Assembly: GCA_021775855.1 (NCBI GenBank)
Contig: JAJFGZ010000011.1
Span: 1-36,951, forward strand
Direction of reading: 5' to 3'
Length of the DNA stretch: 36,951 nt
Source of the DNA: Hyphomicrobiales bacterium
GTDB taxonomy: Bacteria > Pseudomonadota > Alphaproteobacteria > Rhizobiales > NORP267
A program made the translations under genes and the position numbers. The notes beneath the pieces were generated by a model. The model searched no databases and was not told where the DNA came from. It saw only the letters and a program-made list of their open reading frames with translations. Shown piece by piece: positions 17,106-26,951 of the stretch. Each line of letters begins with the position of its first letter. The first letter of the stretch is position 1.

Positions 17106-18041
17106 ATGTCCAAGATAATCCGGCCGGTTCAACCCGGTAACGCCGCAACCTATATTCTGGTGGCGTACCTACTGGCTGCACTGACCATGGCGCTTTGGTC
17201 GGGAAACTGGGTCATCGGGAGGGCGGTTCGCGGAGACGTCCCGCCCATCACGCTTGCGCTGTTTCGCTGGCTTGCTGCGTGCAGCGTCTTACTGCCATTT
17301 GCCTGGAAAAGCGCATGGCGCGACTGGCCGGTGGTGCGTAAACACTGGAAACGAATGCTGGGGCTTGGTTTATCCGGCGCGGCGATTTTTCATTCCTTTA
17401 TCTATATCGGGCTAAAATCCACCCAAGCCATCAACGGCGTATTGCTGAATTCTATGGGTCCAGTCATCATCATCCTAATGGCCTGGATTGTGGTCGGCGA
17501 CACCATTACGCGCCGCCAGGCTGTCGGGATCGCGATTTCATTTGCGGGTACAGTGTTTCTGGTCAGCCGGGGAGATTTAGCCAATCTGCTGGCATTTAGA
17601 TTCAACGTCGGCGATATCTGGATTCTCAGTGCCATGTTTTTCTGGGGAATTTATTCGCTGCTACTCCGCGACCGCCCCCGCGAAATCGGTGGAGATTCCC
17701 AGCTTCTCTATACGGGTGCTGCGGCAATTCTCTTTCTTGCCCCGGCCAGTTATGTCGAATATCTGCTGGGCCAACGGATTAACTTCAGCCTGAATCTGGC
17801 CGCGAGCATTGGATATATTGGCATATTCGCAACGGTTATCGCCTATATCTGTTACGACTCGGCTGTCAGGCGCATTGGCCCCGGGCAGACAGGTATAGTC
17901 ATTTACCTGTTGCCGGTATTTGGCGCGGCCGCGGCAATCGTCTTCCTGGGTGAAGCTCTTAGAGCCTATCACCTGATCGGATTCGCCATTATCCTTGCCG
18001 GAATCCTGCTCTCGACCTGGCGGATCAGGCGTTCGCACTAA
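17106..18041 (+). CDS. EamA/DMT-superfamily transporter
   Basis: A 311-residue inner-membrane protein with about ten predicted helices arranged as two EamA repeats (roughly 15-150 and 165-305), typical of the drug/metabolite transporter superfamily. The first helix carries MALWSGNWVIGRAVRGDVPP, a common DMT signature. The second repeat ends in a YLLPVFGAAAAIVFLGEAL block. Exporters of amino acids, metabolites or nucleotides belong here, but the substrate cannot be read from the sequence. The ATG at 17106 is preceded by AAGG. The gene is divergent from purA and converges on serA, with stop codons only four bases apart, so there is no room for a terminator between them. Confidence 0.92.
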   Translation: MSKIIRPVQPGNAATYILVAYLLAALTMALWSGNWVIGRAVRGDVPPITLALFRWLAACSVLLPFAWKSAWRDWPVVRKHWKRMLGLGLSGAAIFHSFIYIGLKSTQAINGVLLNSMGPVIIILMAWIVVGDTITRRQAVGIAISFAGTVFLVSRGDLANLLAFRFNVGDIWILSAMFFWGIYSLLLRDRPREIGGDSQLLYTGAAAILFLAPASYVEYLLGQRINFSLNLAASIGYIGIFATVIAYICYDSAVRRIGPGQTGIVIYLLPVFGAAAAIVFLGEALRAYHLIGFAIILAGILLSTWRIRRSH

Positions 18042-18045
18042 GGCT

Positions 18046-19632
18046 CTAAAACTGCAATTCTTTCACCTGGCGTACGTGCGGTAGCCGGGCAACATCCGAC
18101 AATGCCTTGGGATTCAGTGATTCGTCGATTTCGATCAACGCGATTGCGCCGCCGCCCTTGGCCTCGCGTCCCAGATTGAAAGTCGCAATATTGACGCCGG
18201 AATTACCAAGCACCGCCCCGAGTGCACCGATAAATCCGGGCTTATCCTCGTTCACCACATAGAGCATGTGGTTGCCGAGTTCGGCTTCCATGTTGATCCC
18301 CTTGACCTGGATCAGGCGGGGTTTGCCGTCTGAGAAAACCGTACCGGCAACGGACCTCGTCTGGCGCTCCGTGATCACCGTGAGGCGGATATAATTCTCG
18401 TACGCGCCCATCTGTTCCCGGCGCACCTCTTCGACCGATATCCCCCGGTCTTTGACGATCGTCGGCGCGCTCACCATGTTGACATCGGCGAGCTGCGGTC
18501 GCAGCAATCCAGTCAATGCCGCCGCTGTCAGCGCCCTGGTGTTCAGTTCGGCAACCGGGCCTTCATATTCGATTCTAATCCCTGTCAAGGCGGTCTCGGT
18601 CAGCTGCCCGGCGAACGACCCGATCTGTTCGGCCAACGCGCAGAAGGGGCGCAGACGCGGCGCTTCTTCCGCCGTGATTGAAGGCATGTTGAGGGCATTG
18701 CTGACAGCGCCGTTTAAAAGATAATCCGCCATTTGTTCGGCCACCTGGATCGCAACATTTTCCTGTGCTTCGCTGGTAGCGGCGCCGAGATGGGGGGTGC
18801 AGACGACGTTTTCCGTACCGAAAAGGATATTCTCCTTGGCCGGCTCTTCGGCATACACGTCGAGCGCCGCGCCGGCCACATGGCCAGAATCCAGTGCTGC
18901 ATTCAGGGCGGTTTCGTCGATCAATCCGCCCCGGGCGCAATTGATGATCCGGACGCCTTTTTTGGTGCGGTTGATGGCGTCAGCGCTTAGTATATTGCGG
19001 GTCTTGTCGGTCAGCGGCGTGTGCAGCGAGATGAAATCGGCCCGGCGCAATAATTCGTCCAGCTCGACCTTTTCAACCCCGATTTCCAGAGCCCTTTCGA
19101 CGCCTAGAAACGGATCATACGCGATCACCTTCATGGCAAGACCCTGGGCCCGGCTCGCGACGATCGCGCCGATATTCCCGCAACCGATGATCCCGAGCGT
19201 TTTGCCGGTCACCTCGACGCCCATGAAACGGGATTTCTCCCAAAGACCGTTCTGGGTCGAGCGGTCTGCGGCCGGGATCTGCCGGGCTGTGGACAGCATC
19301 ATGGCGATGGCATGCTCGGCGGTTGTGATTGAATTGCCGAACGGCGTATTCATTACGATTATACCGCGTTTTGAAGCGGCTGGCACATCGACATTATCAA
19401 CGCCGATGCCGGCCCGTCCGATGACCTTCAGATTGTCCGCCGCATCGATGATCTTCTGCGTGACCTTTGTTGCCGACCGGATCGCCAGCCCGTCGTAATT
19501 GCCAATGACCGCCAGAAATGAGTCCTTGTCCTTGCCAAGGTCGGGAAGGAAATCCACGTCCAGACCATGGTTCTTGAAAATCTCAACGGCGGTCTGCGAA
19601 AGCTTGTCTGATATTAAAACCCGGGGTGCCAT
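18046..19632 (-). CDS. serA: D-3-phosphoglycerate dehydrogenase SerA
   Basis: A 528-residue enzyme that oxidises 3-phosphoglycerate to 3-phosphohydroxypyruvate with NAD, committing carbon to serine. The Rossmann motif GIIGCGNIGAIVASRA is near residues 146-161. Catalytic Arg (NCARGGLID), Glu (DVYAEEPAK) and His (CTPHLGAATSEAQ) are present. An intervening ASB domain and a C-terminal ACT domain (VVNEDKPGFIGALGAVLGNSGVNIATF) mark the long, potentially serine-regulated type 1 form. Start ATG 19632 has AAGGAG eight bases upstream. It follows serC by 49 bases on the same strand, forming a serC-serA operon that supplies serine, glycine and one-carbon units. SerB is not in the window. Confidence 0.97.
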   Translation of the reverse strand: MAPRVLISDKLSQTAVEIFKNHGLDVDFLPDLGKDKDSFLAVIGNYDGLAIRSATKVTQKIIDAADNLKVIGRAGIGVDNVDVPAASKRGIIVMNTPFGNSITTAEHAIAMMLSTARQIPAADRSTQNGLWEKSRFMGVEVTGKTLGIIGCGNIGAIVASRAQGLAMKVIAYDPFLGVERALEIGVEKVELDELLRRADFISLHTPLTDKTRNILSADAINRTKKGVRIINCARGGLIDETALNAALDSGHVAGAALDVYAEEPAKENILFGTENVVCTPHLGAATSEAQENVAIQVAEQMADYLLNGAVSNALNMPSITAEEAPRLRPFCALAEQIGSFAGQLTETALTGIRIEYEGPVAELNTRALTAAALTGLLRPQLADVNMVSAPTIVKDRGISVEEVRREQMGAYENYIRLTVITERQTRSVAGTVFSDGKPRLIQVKGINMEAELGNHMLYVVNEDKPGFIGALGAVLGNSGVNIATFNLGREAKGGGAIALIEIDESLNPKALSDVARLPHVRQVKELQF

Positions 19633-19681
19633 GGCACGATCTCCTTGGTTGTATTTGTGTCTAAAAAATAAGGCTGGTTGG

Positions 19682-20857
19682 TCAGGCGGCGGCTTCGAGG
19701 TTGGAAATCTCAGTTGTAAACGCCCAGTCGAGCCATGGCATAAGGGCCACGAGATCGCTCTCTTCGATTGTACTCCCGGTCCAGATCCGCAAACCCGGAG
19801 GGGCGTCGCGGTACGAGCCGATATCGAACGCCGCACCCGCCCCGTCGAGCCGAGTGGCGAGCGCTTTCGCGAAAGTCTGTTGAGCCTCGACGCCAAGCAC
19901 CGTGATGCGTGGATCGACGATTTTCAAACAGACAGACGTGTTCGAGTGGGTCGCCGGATCAACGGCCAGAAAATTCACCCACGGTGTATTTTCTACCCAA
20001 CCAGCGATCACCGCGGCGTTGTCATCGGCGCGCGCCATCAGGGCATCGAGCCCGCCAATATTCTTCGCCCAGGTCAAGACGTCGATTTGGTCTTCGACAC
20101 AAAGCATCGACGGCGTGTTGATGGTCTCGCCGACAAAAATGCCCGCGTTCAGCTTGCCGTTCTTGGTGAGCCGGAAGATTTTTGGGAGCGGCCAGGGCGG
20201 GGTATAGCTCTCGAGCCGGGCGACCGCGCGCGGCGATAGAATGAGCATGCCGTGGGCCGCTTCCCCGCCAAGCACCTTCTGCCAGGAATAAGTGACGCAA
20301 TCGAGTTTGGAAAAATCAAGATCTTGCGCGAACGCCGCTGACGTTGCGTCGCAAATGGTCAGACCAGCCCGGTCCGCCGGTATCCAGTCGCCATCCGGGA
20401 CCCTGACGCCCGAGGTCGTCCCGTTCCAGGTGAAAACAACATCGCGGTCAAAATCGACCAGGCCAAGATCGGGCAGCGATCCGTATGGCGCTTCGATCTT
20501 GCGTACATCGTCCAACTTCAACTGAGCCGTCACGTCGGTCACCCAGCCTTTGCCGAAACTCTCCCACGCGAGCATATCAACACCGCGCGCACCGAGCATC
20601 GACCAGAGCGCCATCTCAACGGCACCGGTATCGGATGCCGGTACGATGCCGATGCGATAATCGTCCGGGACCCGCAACACCTCGCGGGTGAGATCGATCA
20701 ATTGCTTGAGCCGCGCCTTGCCAGGCTTTGCCCGGTGGGAGCGGCCAAGGAATGCATTATCGAGATTTTGGAGGGACCATCCGGGCCTCTTGCTGCACGG
20801 GCCGGATGAAAAGTGCGGATTTTCCGGCCGCACGGCCGGTTTAAGGTTTTCGCTCAT
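19682..20857 (-). CDS. serC: Phosphoserine aminotransferase SerC (alphaproteobacterial type)
   Basis: A 391-residue PLP enzyme that transaminates 3-phosphohydroxypyruvate with glutamate to phosphoserine. [18 protein letters not shown] near the N terminus and [25 protein letters not shown] are typical of the alphaproteobacterial/methanosarcinal SerC subtype, distinct from the E. coli form. The Schiff-base lysine is in [18 protein letters not shown] chose ATG 20857 ([16 protein letters not shown]) because GGAAGGATAGGT lies just upstream; the frame extends 37 codons beyond through the structured leader and is not protein-like. It heads the serC-serA operon and is preceded by a compact three-stem RNA structure that covers its ribosome site. 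Confidence 0.97.
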   Translation of the reverse strand: MSENLKPAVRPENPHFSSGPCSKRPGWSLQNLDNAFLGRSHRAKPGKARLKQLIDLTREVLRVPDDYRIGIVPASDTGAVEMALWSMLGARGVDMLAWESFGKGWVTDVTAQLKLDDVRKIEAPYGSLPDLGLVDFDRDVVFTWNGTTSGVRVPDGDWIPADRAGLTICDATSAAFAQDLDFSKLDCVTYSWQKVLGGEAAHGMLILSPRAVARLESYTPPWPLPKIFRLTKNGKLNAGIFVGETINTPSMLCVEDQIDVLTWAKNIGGLDALMARADDNAAVIAGWVENTPWVNFLAVDPATHSNTSVCLKIVDPRITVLGVEAQQTFAKALATRLDGAGAAFDIGSYRDAPPGLRIWTGSTIEESDLVALMPWLDWAFTTEISNLEAAA

Positions 20858-20923
20858 GTACCTATCCTTCCAGATAGAAGCCTCTCGTTGGGGAGAGGTG
20901 TCCCGCTGCGGGAGATAGGGTAC
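20858..20923 (-). promoter_or_regulatory. Structured serC leader, candidate serC RNA motif
   Basis: On the minus strand GTACCCTATC (20923-20914) pairs with GATAGGTAC (20866-20858) with one bulged C. This closes a junction holding two hairpins: TCCCGCAGCGGGA (20913-20901) and CCTCTC-CCCAAC-GAGAGG (20898-20881). The 66-nt element abuts the serC ATG, and its closing stem overlaps the Shine-Dalgarno region, so folding should restrict translation. A serC RNA motif upstream of alphaproteobacterial serC genes has been described; matching it exactly needs a covariance search. A TTGACA at 20940-20935 with TATCTC at 20917-20912 would start transcription inside the element and is a competing reading. 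Confidence 0.6.
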
Positions 20924-21041
20924 GTGCCGGTCCGTGTCAACTGGCCAGCGAGGTTGTGGCGGTAACAATCAATTGAGCTTGGCTAATTTGAATTCCTTCC
21001 CTATGGTCCGCTACCTTTCCACCCCTTCAGAAATTGAAATC

Positions 21042-22196
21042 ATGCTGATCCCCTCGCAACGCAACCAATTCGATATCCCCGAAAATATTGCGTATTTGAA
21101 TTGCGCCTATATGTCGCCGCTCATGAAGAAAGTTGTGGAGGCGGGCAAATTAGGGGTCGATCTGAAAAGCCGGCCTTGGCAACTGACTCCGGCGGATTTC
21201 TTTACGGTTCCGGACCAAGTGCGGACCAAAAGCGCGAAATTGATCGGCGCAGAGCCTGCTGACATCGCGTTGATTCCATCTGTTTCTTATGGCATTGCCT
21301 GCGCGACAAAAAACCTCACCGTTGAGCCTGGACAGGAAATCATCTGCCTAACGGATCAGTTTCCGTCGAACATCTATCCCTGGCGGCAGATGGCTAGCGA
21401 ACGCGGCGGCTCGGTCCGGATGATTTCCGAGAACGAGGCCCGGACTGGCAACGGCCACACCGACTGGACCACCGCCCTCCTCAACACGATTTGTGACAAA
21501 ACCGCGATCGTCGCAATTCCCCATTGCCACTGGACCAATGGCGCAATCATCGATCTTGTCAGGGTTGGTGAAAAGGCCCGCGCCCACGGCGCGGCGCTGG
21601 TGCTCGACATCACCCAGTCATGCGGCGCTTTGCCGATCAACGTCGAGGACGTCCAGCCCGATTTTCTCATCTGTGCGTCGTATAAATGGCTGCTCGGGCC
21701 ATATTCAACTGGCTTCTTGTATGTCGCGCCAAAATGGCAGAGCGGCAGACCGCTGGAAGAAGGCTGGATCGCCCGCAAAGGGTCCGAGGATTTCCGACGG
21801 CTTGTGGATTACCAGGACGAATACCAGCCCGGCGCGGTCCGTTTCGATATGGGTGAGCGCTCGAATTTTCACCTGATGCCAATGATGGACACAGCGTTGG
21901 CGCAGTTGCTTGAATGGGGCGTTGAAAACATCGCTGAAACGTTGCTTGTAAAAACCCGCTACATTGCCAGCAAGGTCGCCCCGCTTGGGCTCGAGGCACC
22001 CCCCGAAGATCTGCGCGCGGGTCATTTTCTCGGCTTACGGGTTGCGGGCGGAATCCCGGACGGGCTCCTGCCGGCGCTCGTCGAACAGGATATCTATGTA
22101 AGTGTGCGCGGCGATTCGATCCGCGTCACGCCACATTTGTTCAACACGACGGAAGATGCCGACCGGCTGGTGTCGGCGCTGGAACAAAACCTTTAG
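21042..22196 (+). CDS. Class V aminotransferase-fold PLP enzyme
   Basis: A 384-residue fold-type I PLP enzyme of the class V group, which contains cysteine desulfurases, isopenicillin-N epimerase-like proteins and kynureninases. The lysine that binds PLP is in the CASYKWLLGPYSTGFLYV motif (about residues 208-225). DITQSCGALPINVEDVQPD just before it supplies the cofactor-binding Asp and the SxGA-type turn. The N terminus (FDIPENIAYLNCAYMSPLMKKV) matches isopenicillin-epimerase-like members. I used ATG 21042; ATGs at 21003 and 20934 are possible, but the latter would lie in the serC promoter region. The gene is divergent from serC and converges on glmM four bases from its stop. The true substrate is unknown. 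Confidence 0.85.
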   Translation: MLIPSQRNQFDIPENIAYLNCAYMSPLMKKVVEAGKLGVDLKSRPWQLTPADFFTVPDQVRTKSAKLIGAEPADIALIPSVSYGIACATKNLTVEPGQEIICLTDQFPSNIYPWRQMASERGGSVRMISENEARTGNGHTDWTTALLNTICDKTAIVAIPHCHWTNGAIIDLVRVGEKARAHGAALVLDITQSCGALPINVEDVQPDFLICASYKWLLGPYSTGFLYVAPKWQSGRPLEEGWIARKGSEDFRRLVDYQDEYQPGAVRFDMGERSNFHLMPMMDTALAQLLEWGVENIAETLLVKTRYIASKVAPLGLEAPPEDLRAGHFLGLRVAGGIPDGLLPALVEQDIYVSVRGDSIRVTPHLFNTTEDADRLVSALEQNL

Positions 22197-22200
22197 GGGT

Positions 22201-23544
22201 TCAGGACGCGGCCTCGACCGCCGACGCCACATCCCCGACAACGGATTTGACCAGGCCCACATCTTCACCCTCGGCCATGACCCGGATCAGGGGTTCGGTG
22301 CCGGACGGGCGAATTAAAATCCGGCCATTTTCGCCAAGCCGGCTCTGGGCGTCGCTGATCGCGTCTTTGACCCGCTTGTCCTCGAGCGGTTTGCCGCCGT
22401 TGAGACGGACATTCTTGAGGATTTGCGGCAGGGGATCGAACCTGTGGCAGACTTCGCTGACCGGCTTGCCCTGTTCGCAGACAACCGCAAGCAGTTGTAA
22501 GGCCGCCACCAGGCCATCACCCGTTGCCGAAAAATCGGACAGAACGATATGACCGGATTGTTCGCCGCCAACGTTGTAGCCGTGTTCGCTCATATATTTG
22601 ACGACGTTGCGGTCCCCAACGTCGGTGCGCACCAGATCCAGACCGACACCTTTCAGATAGGTCTGCAGACCGATATTCGACATCACGGTGGCAACGATCC
22701 CGCCCGCTGCAAGCCGGCCCGATTCCGACCAGGATTGGGCGATGACCGCGAGTAGTTGATCGCCATCTACCACCTTGCCTTTTTCGTCAACGATGATCAC
22801 CCGGTCGGCGTCGCCATCAAGCGCGATCCCGATATCGGCGCGCACTTCATGGACCTTGCGGCACAGCGCATCGACGGAGGTCGAGCCACAATCCTCGTTG
22901 ATATTAAACCCGTCGGGCGAGGTCCCGACCTCGGCGATTTCTGCACCCAGTTCCCAGAGCGCTTCAGGCGCCACCTTGTAGGCGGCTCCGTTGGCGCAAT
23001 CGACTGCGATGCGCACACCGTCGAGGCGGAGATTTTTCGGGAATGTGCGCTTGGCAAATTCCATGTAGCGGCCGTGGACACCTTCGATCCGCTTGGCGCG
23101 TCCAACCCGGTTTGGTGCGGATCTTAAATTCGAGAGGTCGTCGTTCAGCAGTTTCTCGATTTTTGCTTCCATCTCGTCGGACAGCTTTTGCCCCTTGGGG
23201 CCAAACAGCTTGATCCCGTTATCTTCATATTTGTTGTGGGAAGCTGAAATCATAACCCCCATATCAGCCCGGAGCGAGCGGGTCAGCATAGCAACCGCCG
23301 GGGTCGGGATAGGACCCAGTAGAAACACATCCATGCCCATGGAGGTGAAGCCAGCGACAAGCGCGGATTCGATCATGTAACCGGAGAGACGTGTGTCCTT
23401 GCCGATGACAACCCGGTTCTTGTGCGATCCTCTGGTGAAAATCCGCCCCGCCGCCATGCCAACCTTCATGGCCAGCTCTGGAGACATGTTGTCGCTGTTG
23501 GCGACCCCACGGATTCCGTCGGTTCCGAAAAATTCTTTAACCAT
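22201..23544 (-). CDS. glmM: Phosphoglucosamine mutase GlmM
   Basis: A 447-residue enzyme that converts glucosamine-6-phosphate to glucosamine-1-phosphate on the route to UDP-GlcNAc for peptidoglycan and LPS. The active-site phosphoserine is Ser102 in [15 protein letters not shown]. The magnesium-binding loop [11 protein letters not shown] is near residue 240. The C-terminal phosphate-binding [15 protein letters not shown] motif is intact. The N terminus FFGTDGIRG is diagnostic. ATG 23544 has GGAG nine bases upstream. It is the last gene of the tol-tilS-ftsH-folP-glmM block on this strand, 146 bases after folP. The ftsH-folP-glmM order is common in proteobacteria. Confidence 0.98.
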   Translation of the reverse strand: MVKEFFGTDGIRGVANSDNMSPELAMKVGMAAGRIFTRGSHKNRVVIGKDTRLSGYMIESALVAGFTSMGMDVFLLGPIPTPAVAMLTRSLRADMGVMISASHNKYEDNGIKLFGPKGQKLSDEMEAKIEKLLNDDLSNLRSAPNRVGRAKRIEGVHGRYMEFAKRTFPKNLRLDGVRIAVDCANGAAYKVAPEALWELGAEIAEVGTSPDGFNINEDCGSTSVDALCRKVHEVRADIGIALDGDADRVIIVDEKGKVVDGDQLLAVIAQSWSESGRLAAGGIVATVMSNIGLQTYLKGVGLDLVRTDVGDRNVVKYMSEHGYNVGGEQSGHIVLSDFSATGDGLVAALQLLAVVCEQGKPVSEVCHRFDPLPQILKNVRLNGGKPLEDKRVKDAISDAQSRLGENGRILIRPSGTEPLIRVMAEGEDVGLVKSVVGDVASAVEAAS

Positions 23545-23690
23545 CAACCGCTCCGGTAAATTTCCTTGGCCCCGGGATCATGCTCCATATCCGTGTATTC
23601 ACAGACGAATTTCCGGGTTTGATCTATTTTAATACACCTGAATTAACCAAATCACCCTCTCGGGCCGATCAAGAATTGTGTGCATTCCTG

Positions 23691-24791
23691 TCAAACAGTA
23701 TCGCCGATACTCTCACCGACAACGCTTTTATCGCCAAAACCGCTCGCCCGGCGCCATACTTTCAGGGCCTGGTCGGTCTCGGCAACGTCGTGGACGCGTA
23801 GAATTTGCACACCCTGCATCACCGATGCAAGGGCCGCGCCAACCGACCCGGCTGCGCGCTTGCTGGCGTCAGATACGCCTGTTACAGCGCCGATAAACCC
23901 TTTTCTCGACGCCCCTACAAGGATCGGTACTCCGAGCATGTGGAAAAGTGTCAGATATTCCAGAAGTTCCAGATTCTGGGCAAAGGTTTTGCCGAACCCA
24001 ATCCCCGGGTCGGCGACAATCTTCGATCTGTCGATTCCGGCCGTGACTGCAGCTTCAATGCGTTTCTCCAGATAATCGTAAACGTCCATCACCACGTCGT
24101 CATATTGCGGATTGTCCTGCATCGTCCTGGGTTCTCCCTTGACGTGCATGAGGACCACCGGGCAACCGGCTTCGGCCACAACCGACGCGCTTTTCGAATC
24201 AAACTCGAGTGCCGAAATATCGTTGATGATCCGCGCGCCCGCGTCGAGCGCGGCACGCATGACACCTGCACGCCGGGAATCGACCGAAACGCAGATATTC
24301 TCGTCACTCAGTGTCTCAACCACATGATTGACCCGATCGTGTTCTTCCTGCTCGGACACGATTTCAGCGCCTGGACGGGTGGATTCGCCGCCAATATCAA
24401 CAATGTCTGCGCCTTCGGCAGCAAGCAACCGTCCCTGCCGGATCGCGTTTTTCCCGGACGCAAACCGCCCTCCATCGGAAAAGCTGTCGGGCGTCACGTT
24501 GACGATCCCCATCAACCGGTGGCGGGCAAGTGATAACCCAGCCAAATCTCCGCGTGGCATCGTGATCCGCCCGATCAATTGCCGCACAAGCTGATCAGAG
24601 CTCTTTGCAAGATCACCAGCTGCTACAAGTTGCCTGGCACCGCTCTCGCGCGATCCAGAGATGATATCAAAATGGGTGAAGGAAACGCCTGAATTTGTAA
24701 GCGGAAGGGCGGACTTGTCGGTTGCCGCCAAGCGCGCGGCGTCGCCGTAAAGCAGCCCGACAGGGCGCAGATAAGTGTCGCCAGCCGGCAT
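23691..24791 (-). CDS. folP: Dihydropteroate synthase FolP
   Basis: A 366-residue enzyme that joins 4-aminobenzoate to the pterin pyrophosphate to make dihydropteroate, the step blocked by sulfonamides. The barrel motifs are clear: LMGIVNVTPDSFSDGG (about 93-108), ADIVDIGGESTRPGA, VDSRRAGVMRAALDAGARIINDISAL, and the C-terminal GASRKGFIG that binds phosphate. About 90 residues precede the first motif, longer than in E. coli. Such N-terminal extensions are frequent in alphaproteobacterial DHPS, and I see no separate domain motif in it. The start at ATG 24791 has GGGGA upstream. It is 49 bases after ftsH and on the same strand, probably in one operon. Confidence 0.96.
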   Translation of the reverse strand: MPAGDTYLRPVGLLYGDAARLAATDKSALPLTNSGVSFTHFDIISGSRESGARQLVAAGDLAKSSDQLVRQLIGRITMPRGDLAGLSLARHRLMGIVNVTPDSFSDGGRFASGKNAIRQGRLLAAEGADIVDIGGESTRPGAEIVSEQEEHDRVNHVVETLSDENICVSVDSRRAGVMRAALDAGARIINDISALEFDSKSASVVAEAGCPVVLMHVKGEPRTMQDNPQYDDVVMDVYDYLEKRIEAAVTAGIDRSKIVADPGIGFGKTFAQNLELLEYLTLFHMLGVPILVGASRKGFIGAVTGVSDASKRAAGSVGAALASVMQGVQILRVHDVAETDQALKVWRRASGFGDKSVVGESIGDTV

Positions 24792-24840
24792 GCTAGATCC
24801 CCGTTGAATTGGTCAACCCTGGCCGACCAGGCGCCTTGCG

Positions 24841-26766
24841 TCAGGTTTGCGGCTGGGGTTCCAGACCCCCGGTACCGGGTTCCTTGCCGGGCTTGCCTTT
24901 CCCCGAATCGGGAACCATGGATGAGCGCGCAGGCGGCTCATCGTCACCCGCGTCGCGGATAGGCGGATTGCCCTTGAGCAAAGCCTTGATTTCATCACCG
25001 GACAACGTTTCGTATTCGAGCAAGCCCTCGGCCACGATCTTGAGCTGTTTCTTGTGCTTTTTCAAAACTGTGCTGGCGGTATCGTAGCCTTCCTCAACCA
25101 ATTTGCGGATTTCGGAATCGACGAGATTCTGGGTCTCCTCGCTGACATTCTGCGACCGCGCCACCGAATGCCCGAGAAACACCTCTTCCTCGTTGGCGGC
25201 GTAGGAAAGCGGTCCAAGAACATCGCTCATGCCGAACTGGGTGACCATGGCCCGGGCCAGTTTGGTCGCCATCTGGATATCCGCCGACGCACCCGACGTT
25301 ACCTTGTCGTAGCCAAACGTCATTTCTTCCGCGACCCGTCCGCCCATGGCAACCGCAAGGTCGGCCTTCATCTTCGCGCGGGTCAGAGAAATCTGGTCGC
25401 GTTCGGGGAGCCGCATCACCATACCAAGCGCGCGTCCGCGCGGAATAATCGTTGCCTTGTGGACCGGATCAGACGCCGGCTGGTGCAAGGCAACAAGGGC
25501 ATGGCCACCTTCGTGATAGGCGGTGAGTTTCTTCTCTTCCTCGGTCATGACCATGGAGCGCCGTTCGGCACCCATCATAACCTTGTCCTTGGCATCTTCA
25601 AATTCCTGATGCGTGACCAGCCGTTTGCCGCGGCGTGCCGCGAGCAAAGCCGCCTCGTTGCAGAGATTGGCAAGGTCTGCACCGGAAAATCCGGGCGTCC
25701 CGCGAGCAATGGTTTTCAGCACCACATCCGGCGCCAATGGGATCTTGCGGGTATGAACTTTGAGGATCTTCTCGCGCCCGATAATGTCCGGGTTGGGCAC
25801 CACGACCTGCCGGTCGAATCGGCCAGGCCTGAGCAACGCGGGGTCCAGCACATCCGGCCGGTTGGTAGCAGCGATCAGGATAATGCCTTCATTGGCTTCA
25901 AAGCCGTCCATCTCCACCAGTAACTGGTTGAGGGTCTGTTCGCGCTCGTCGTTGCCGCCGCCAAGGCCGGCACCGCGATGACGTCCAACGGCGTCGATTT
26001 CATCGATAAAGATGATGCAGGGCGCGTTCTTCTTGGCCTGTTCGAACATGTCGCGCACCCGGCTGGCGCCGACGCCGACAAACATTTCGACAAAGTCAGA
26101 TCCTGAAATCGTAAAGAACGGAACATTCGCCTCGCCCGCAATTGCCCGGGCCAAAAGCGTTTTACCCGTCCCGGGGGGGCCCACCAAAAGCGCGCCTTTG
26201 GGAATCCGCCCGCCAAGCCGCTGGAACTTTTGCGGCTCTTTGAGAAATTCGACAATTTCTTCCAGATCTTCCTTGGCTTCGTCAATACCTGCGACATCTT
26301 CAAACGTCACCCGGCCATGGGCTTCGGTCAGGAGGCGCGCCTTGGACTTGCCAAACCCCATCGCCTTGCCGCCGCCGCCTTGCATCTGACGCATGAAAAA
26401 CACCCACACGCCGATCAGCAACAGCATCGGGAACCAGGATACAAGGACGCCAAGCAGGGACGGCATATCTTCGGTCACCGGCCGGGCGGTGATCGCCACG
26501 CCCTTTTCGCTGAGGCGTTGCACCAGCGTCGGGTCGTTCGGCGTAAATGTCTGGAAGGTTCGGCCATCGCTATACTGGCCGACAATCTGGTCACCGGTAA
26601 TCGTCACCCCCCGCACATTGCCGGAATCCACTTCAGCCAAAAGCTGTGAGAAACTGATCTCGTTGGATTCGGCACGCTGGCCGGGGTTTTGAAACAATTG
26701 AAACAGGGCAACCAGAAAGAGGCCAATAATCACCCAAAGAGCGAAGTTGCGGAAATTGGAATTCAT
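24841..26766 (-). CDS. ftsH: ATP-dependent zinc metalloprotease FtsH
   Basis: A 641-residue inner-membrane AAA+ protease that removes damaged membrane proteins and regulators; RpoH is a known substrate in other proteobacteria. Two membrane helices (about 8-25 and 103-125) flank a periplasmic domain. The AAA module has Walker A GPPGTGKT at 196-203, Walker [12 protein letters not shown] near 251-261, and the second region of homology with [19 protein letters not shown]. The zinc motif HEGGH is at 418-422. The C terminus is Pro/Gly-rich and disordered. A sigma-32-like promoter lies about 100 bases upstream, fitting heat-shock control. It precedes folP and glmM. Confidence 0.98.
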   Translation of the reverse strand: MNSNFRNFALWVIIGLFLVALFQLFQNPGQRAESNEISFSQLLAEVDSGNVRGVTITGDQIVGQYSDGRTFQTFTPNDPTLVQRLSEKGVAITARPVTEDMPSLLGVLVSWFPMLLLIGVWVFFMRQMQGGGGKAMGFGKSKARLLTEAHGRVTFEDVAGIDEAKEDLEEIVEFLKEPQKFQRLGGRIPKGALLVGPPGTGKTLLARAIAGEANVPFFTISGSDFVEMFVGVGASRVRDMFEQAKKNAPCIIFIDEIDAVGRHRGAGLGGGNDEREQTLNQLLVEMDGFEANEGIILIAATNRPDVLDPALLRPGRFDRQVVVPNPDIIGREKILKVHTRKIPLAPDVVLKTIARGTPGFSGADLANLCNEAALLAARRGKRLVTHQEFEDAKDKVMMGAERRSMVMTEEEKKLTAYHEGGHALVALHQPASDPVHKATIIPRGRALGMVMRLPERDQISLTRAKMKADLAVAMGGRVAEEMTFGYDKVTSGASADIQMATKLARAMVTQFGMSDVLGPLSYAANEEEVFLGHSVARSQNVSEETQNLVDSEIRKLVEEGYDTASTVLKKHKKQLKIVAEGLLEYETLSGDEIKALLKGNPPIRDAGDDEPPARSSMVPDSGKGKPGKEPGTGGLEPQPQT

Positions 26767-26862
26767 GATTGTCCCTTATTACTCCAGCGCGACAATTTGG
26801 TGCGCACTGAAAATGCCCACCTGAGTCCTGACCCGGTGAGGATTGCATCCGATACCATCCTA

Positions 26863-26893
26863 CAAGATAGGTGCGCCAACCCCATCTGCCAAG
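26863..26893 (-). promoter_or_regulatory. Candidate sigma-32 (RpoH) type promoter of ftsH
   Basis: On the minus strand CTTGGCA (26893-26887) is followed after 15 bases by CCTATCTTG (26871-26863). This fits the alphaproteobacterial heat-shock layout CTTG-N17/18-CYTATNT and matches the candidate before rpoH in both the -35 box and the spacing. It lies about 97 bases before the ftsH ATG, within the 185-base gap after tilS. Confidence 0.55.
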
Positions 26894-26951
26894 AAAAACC
26901 GGGCAATTTTACCGCAACAATCCGATTTTTCTCGGAAAACAGTTACTGCAA

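Noticed and set aside
20912-20940. TTGACA-N17-TATCTC before serC as the serC promoter
   Set aside because: The -35 is consensus, but the -10 is mediocre and would start transcription inside the serC leader structure. I report it only as a competing reading, not as a feature.
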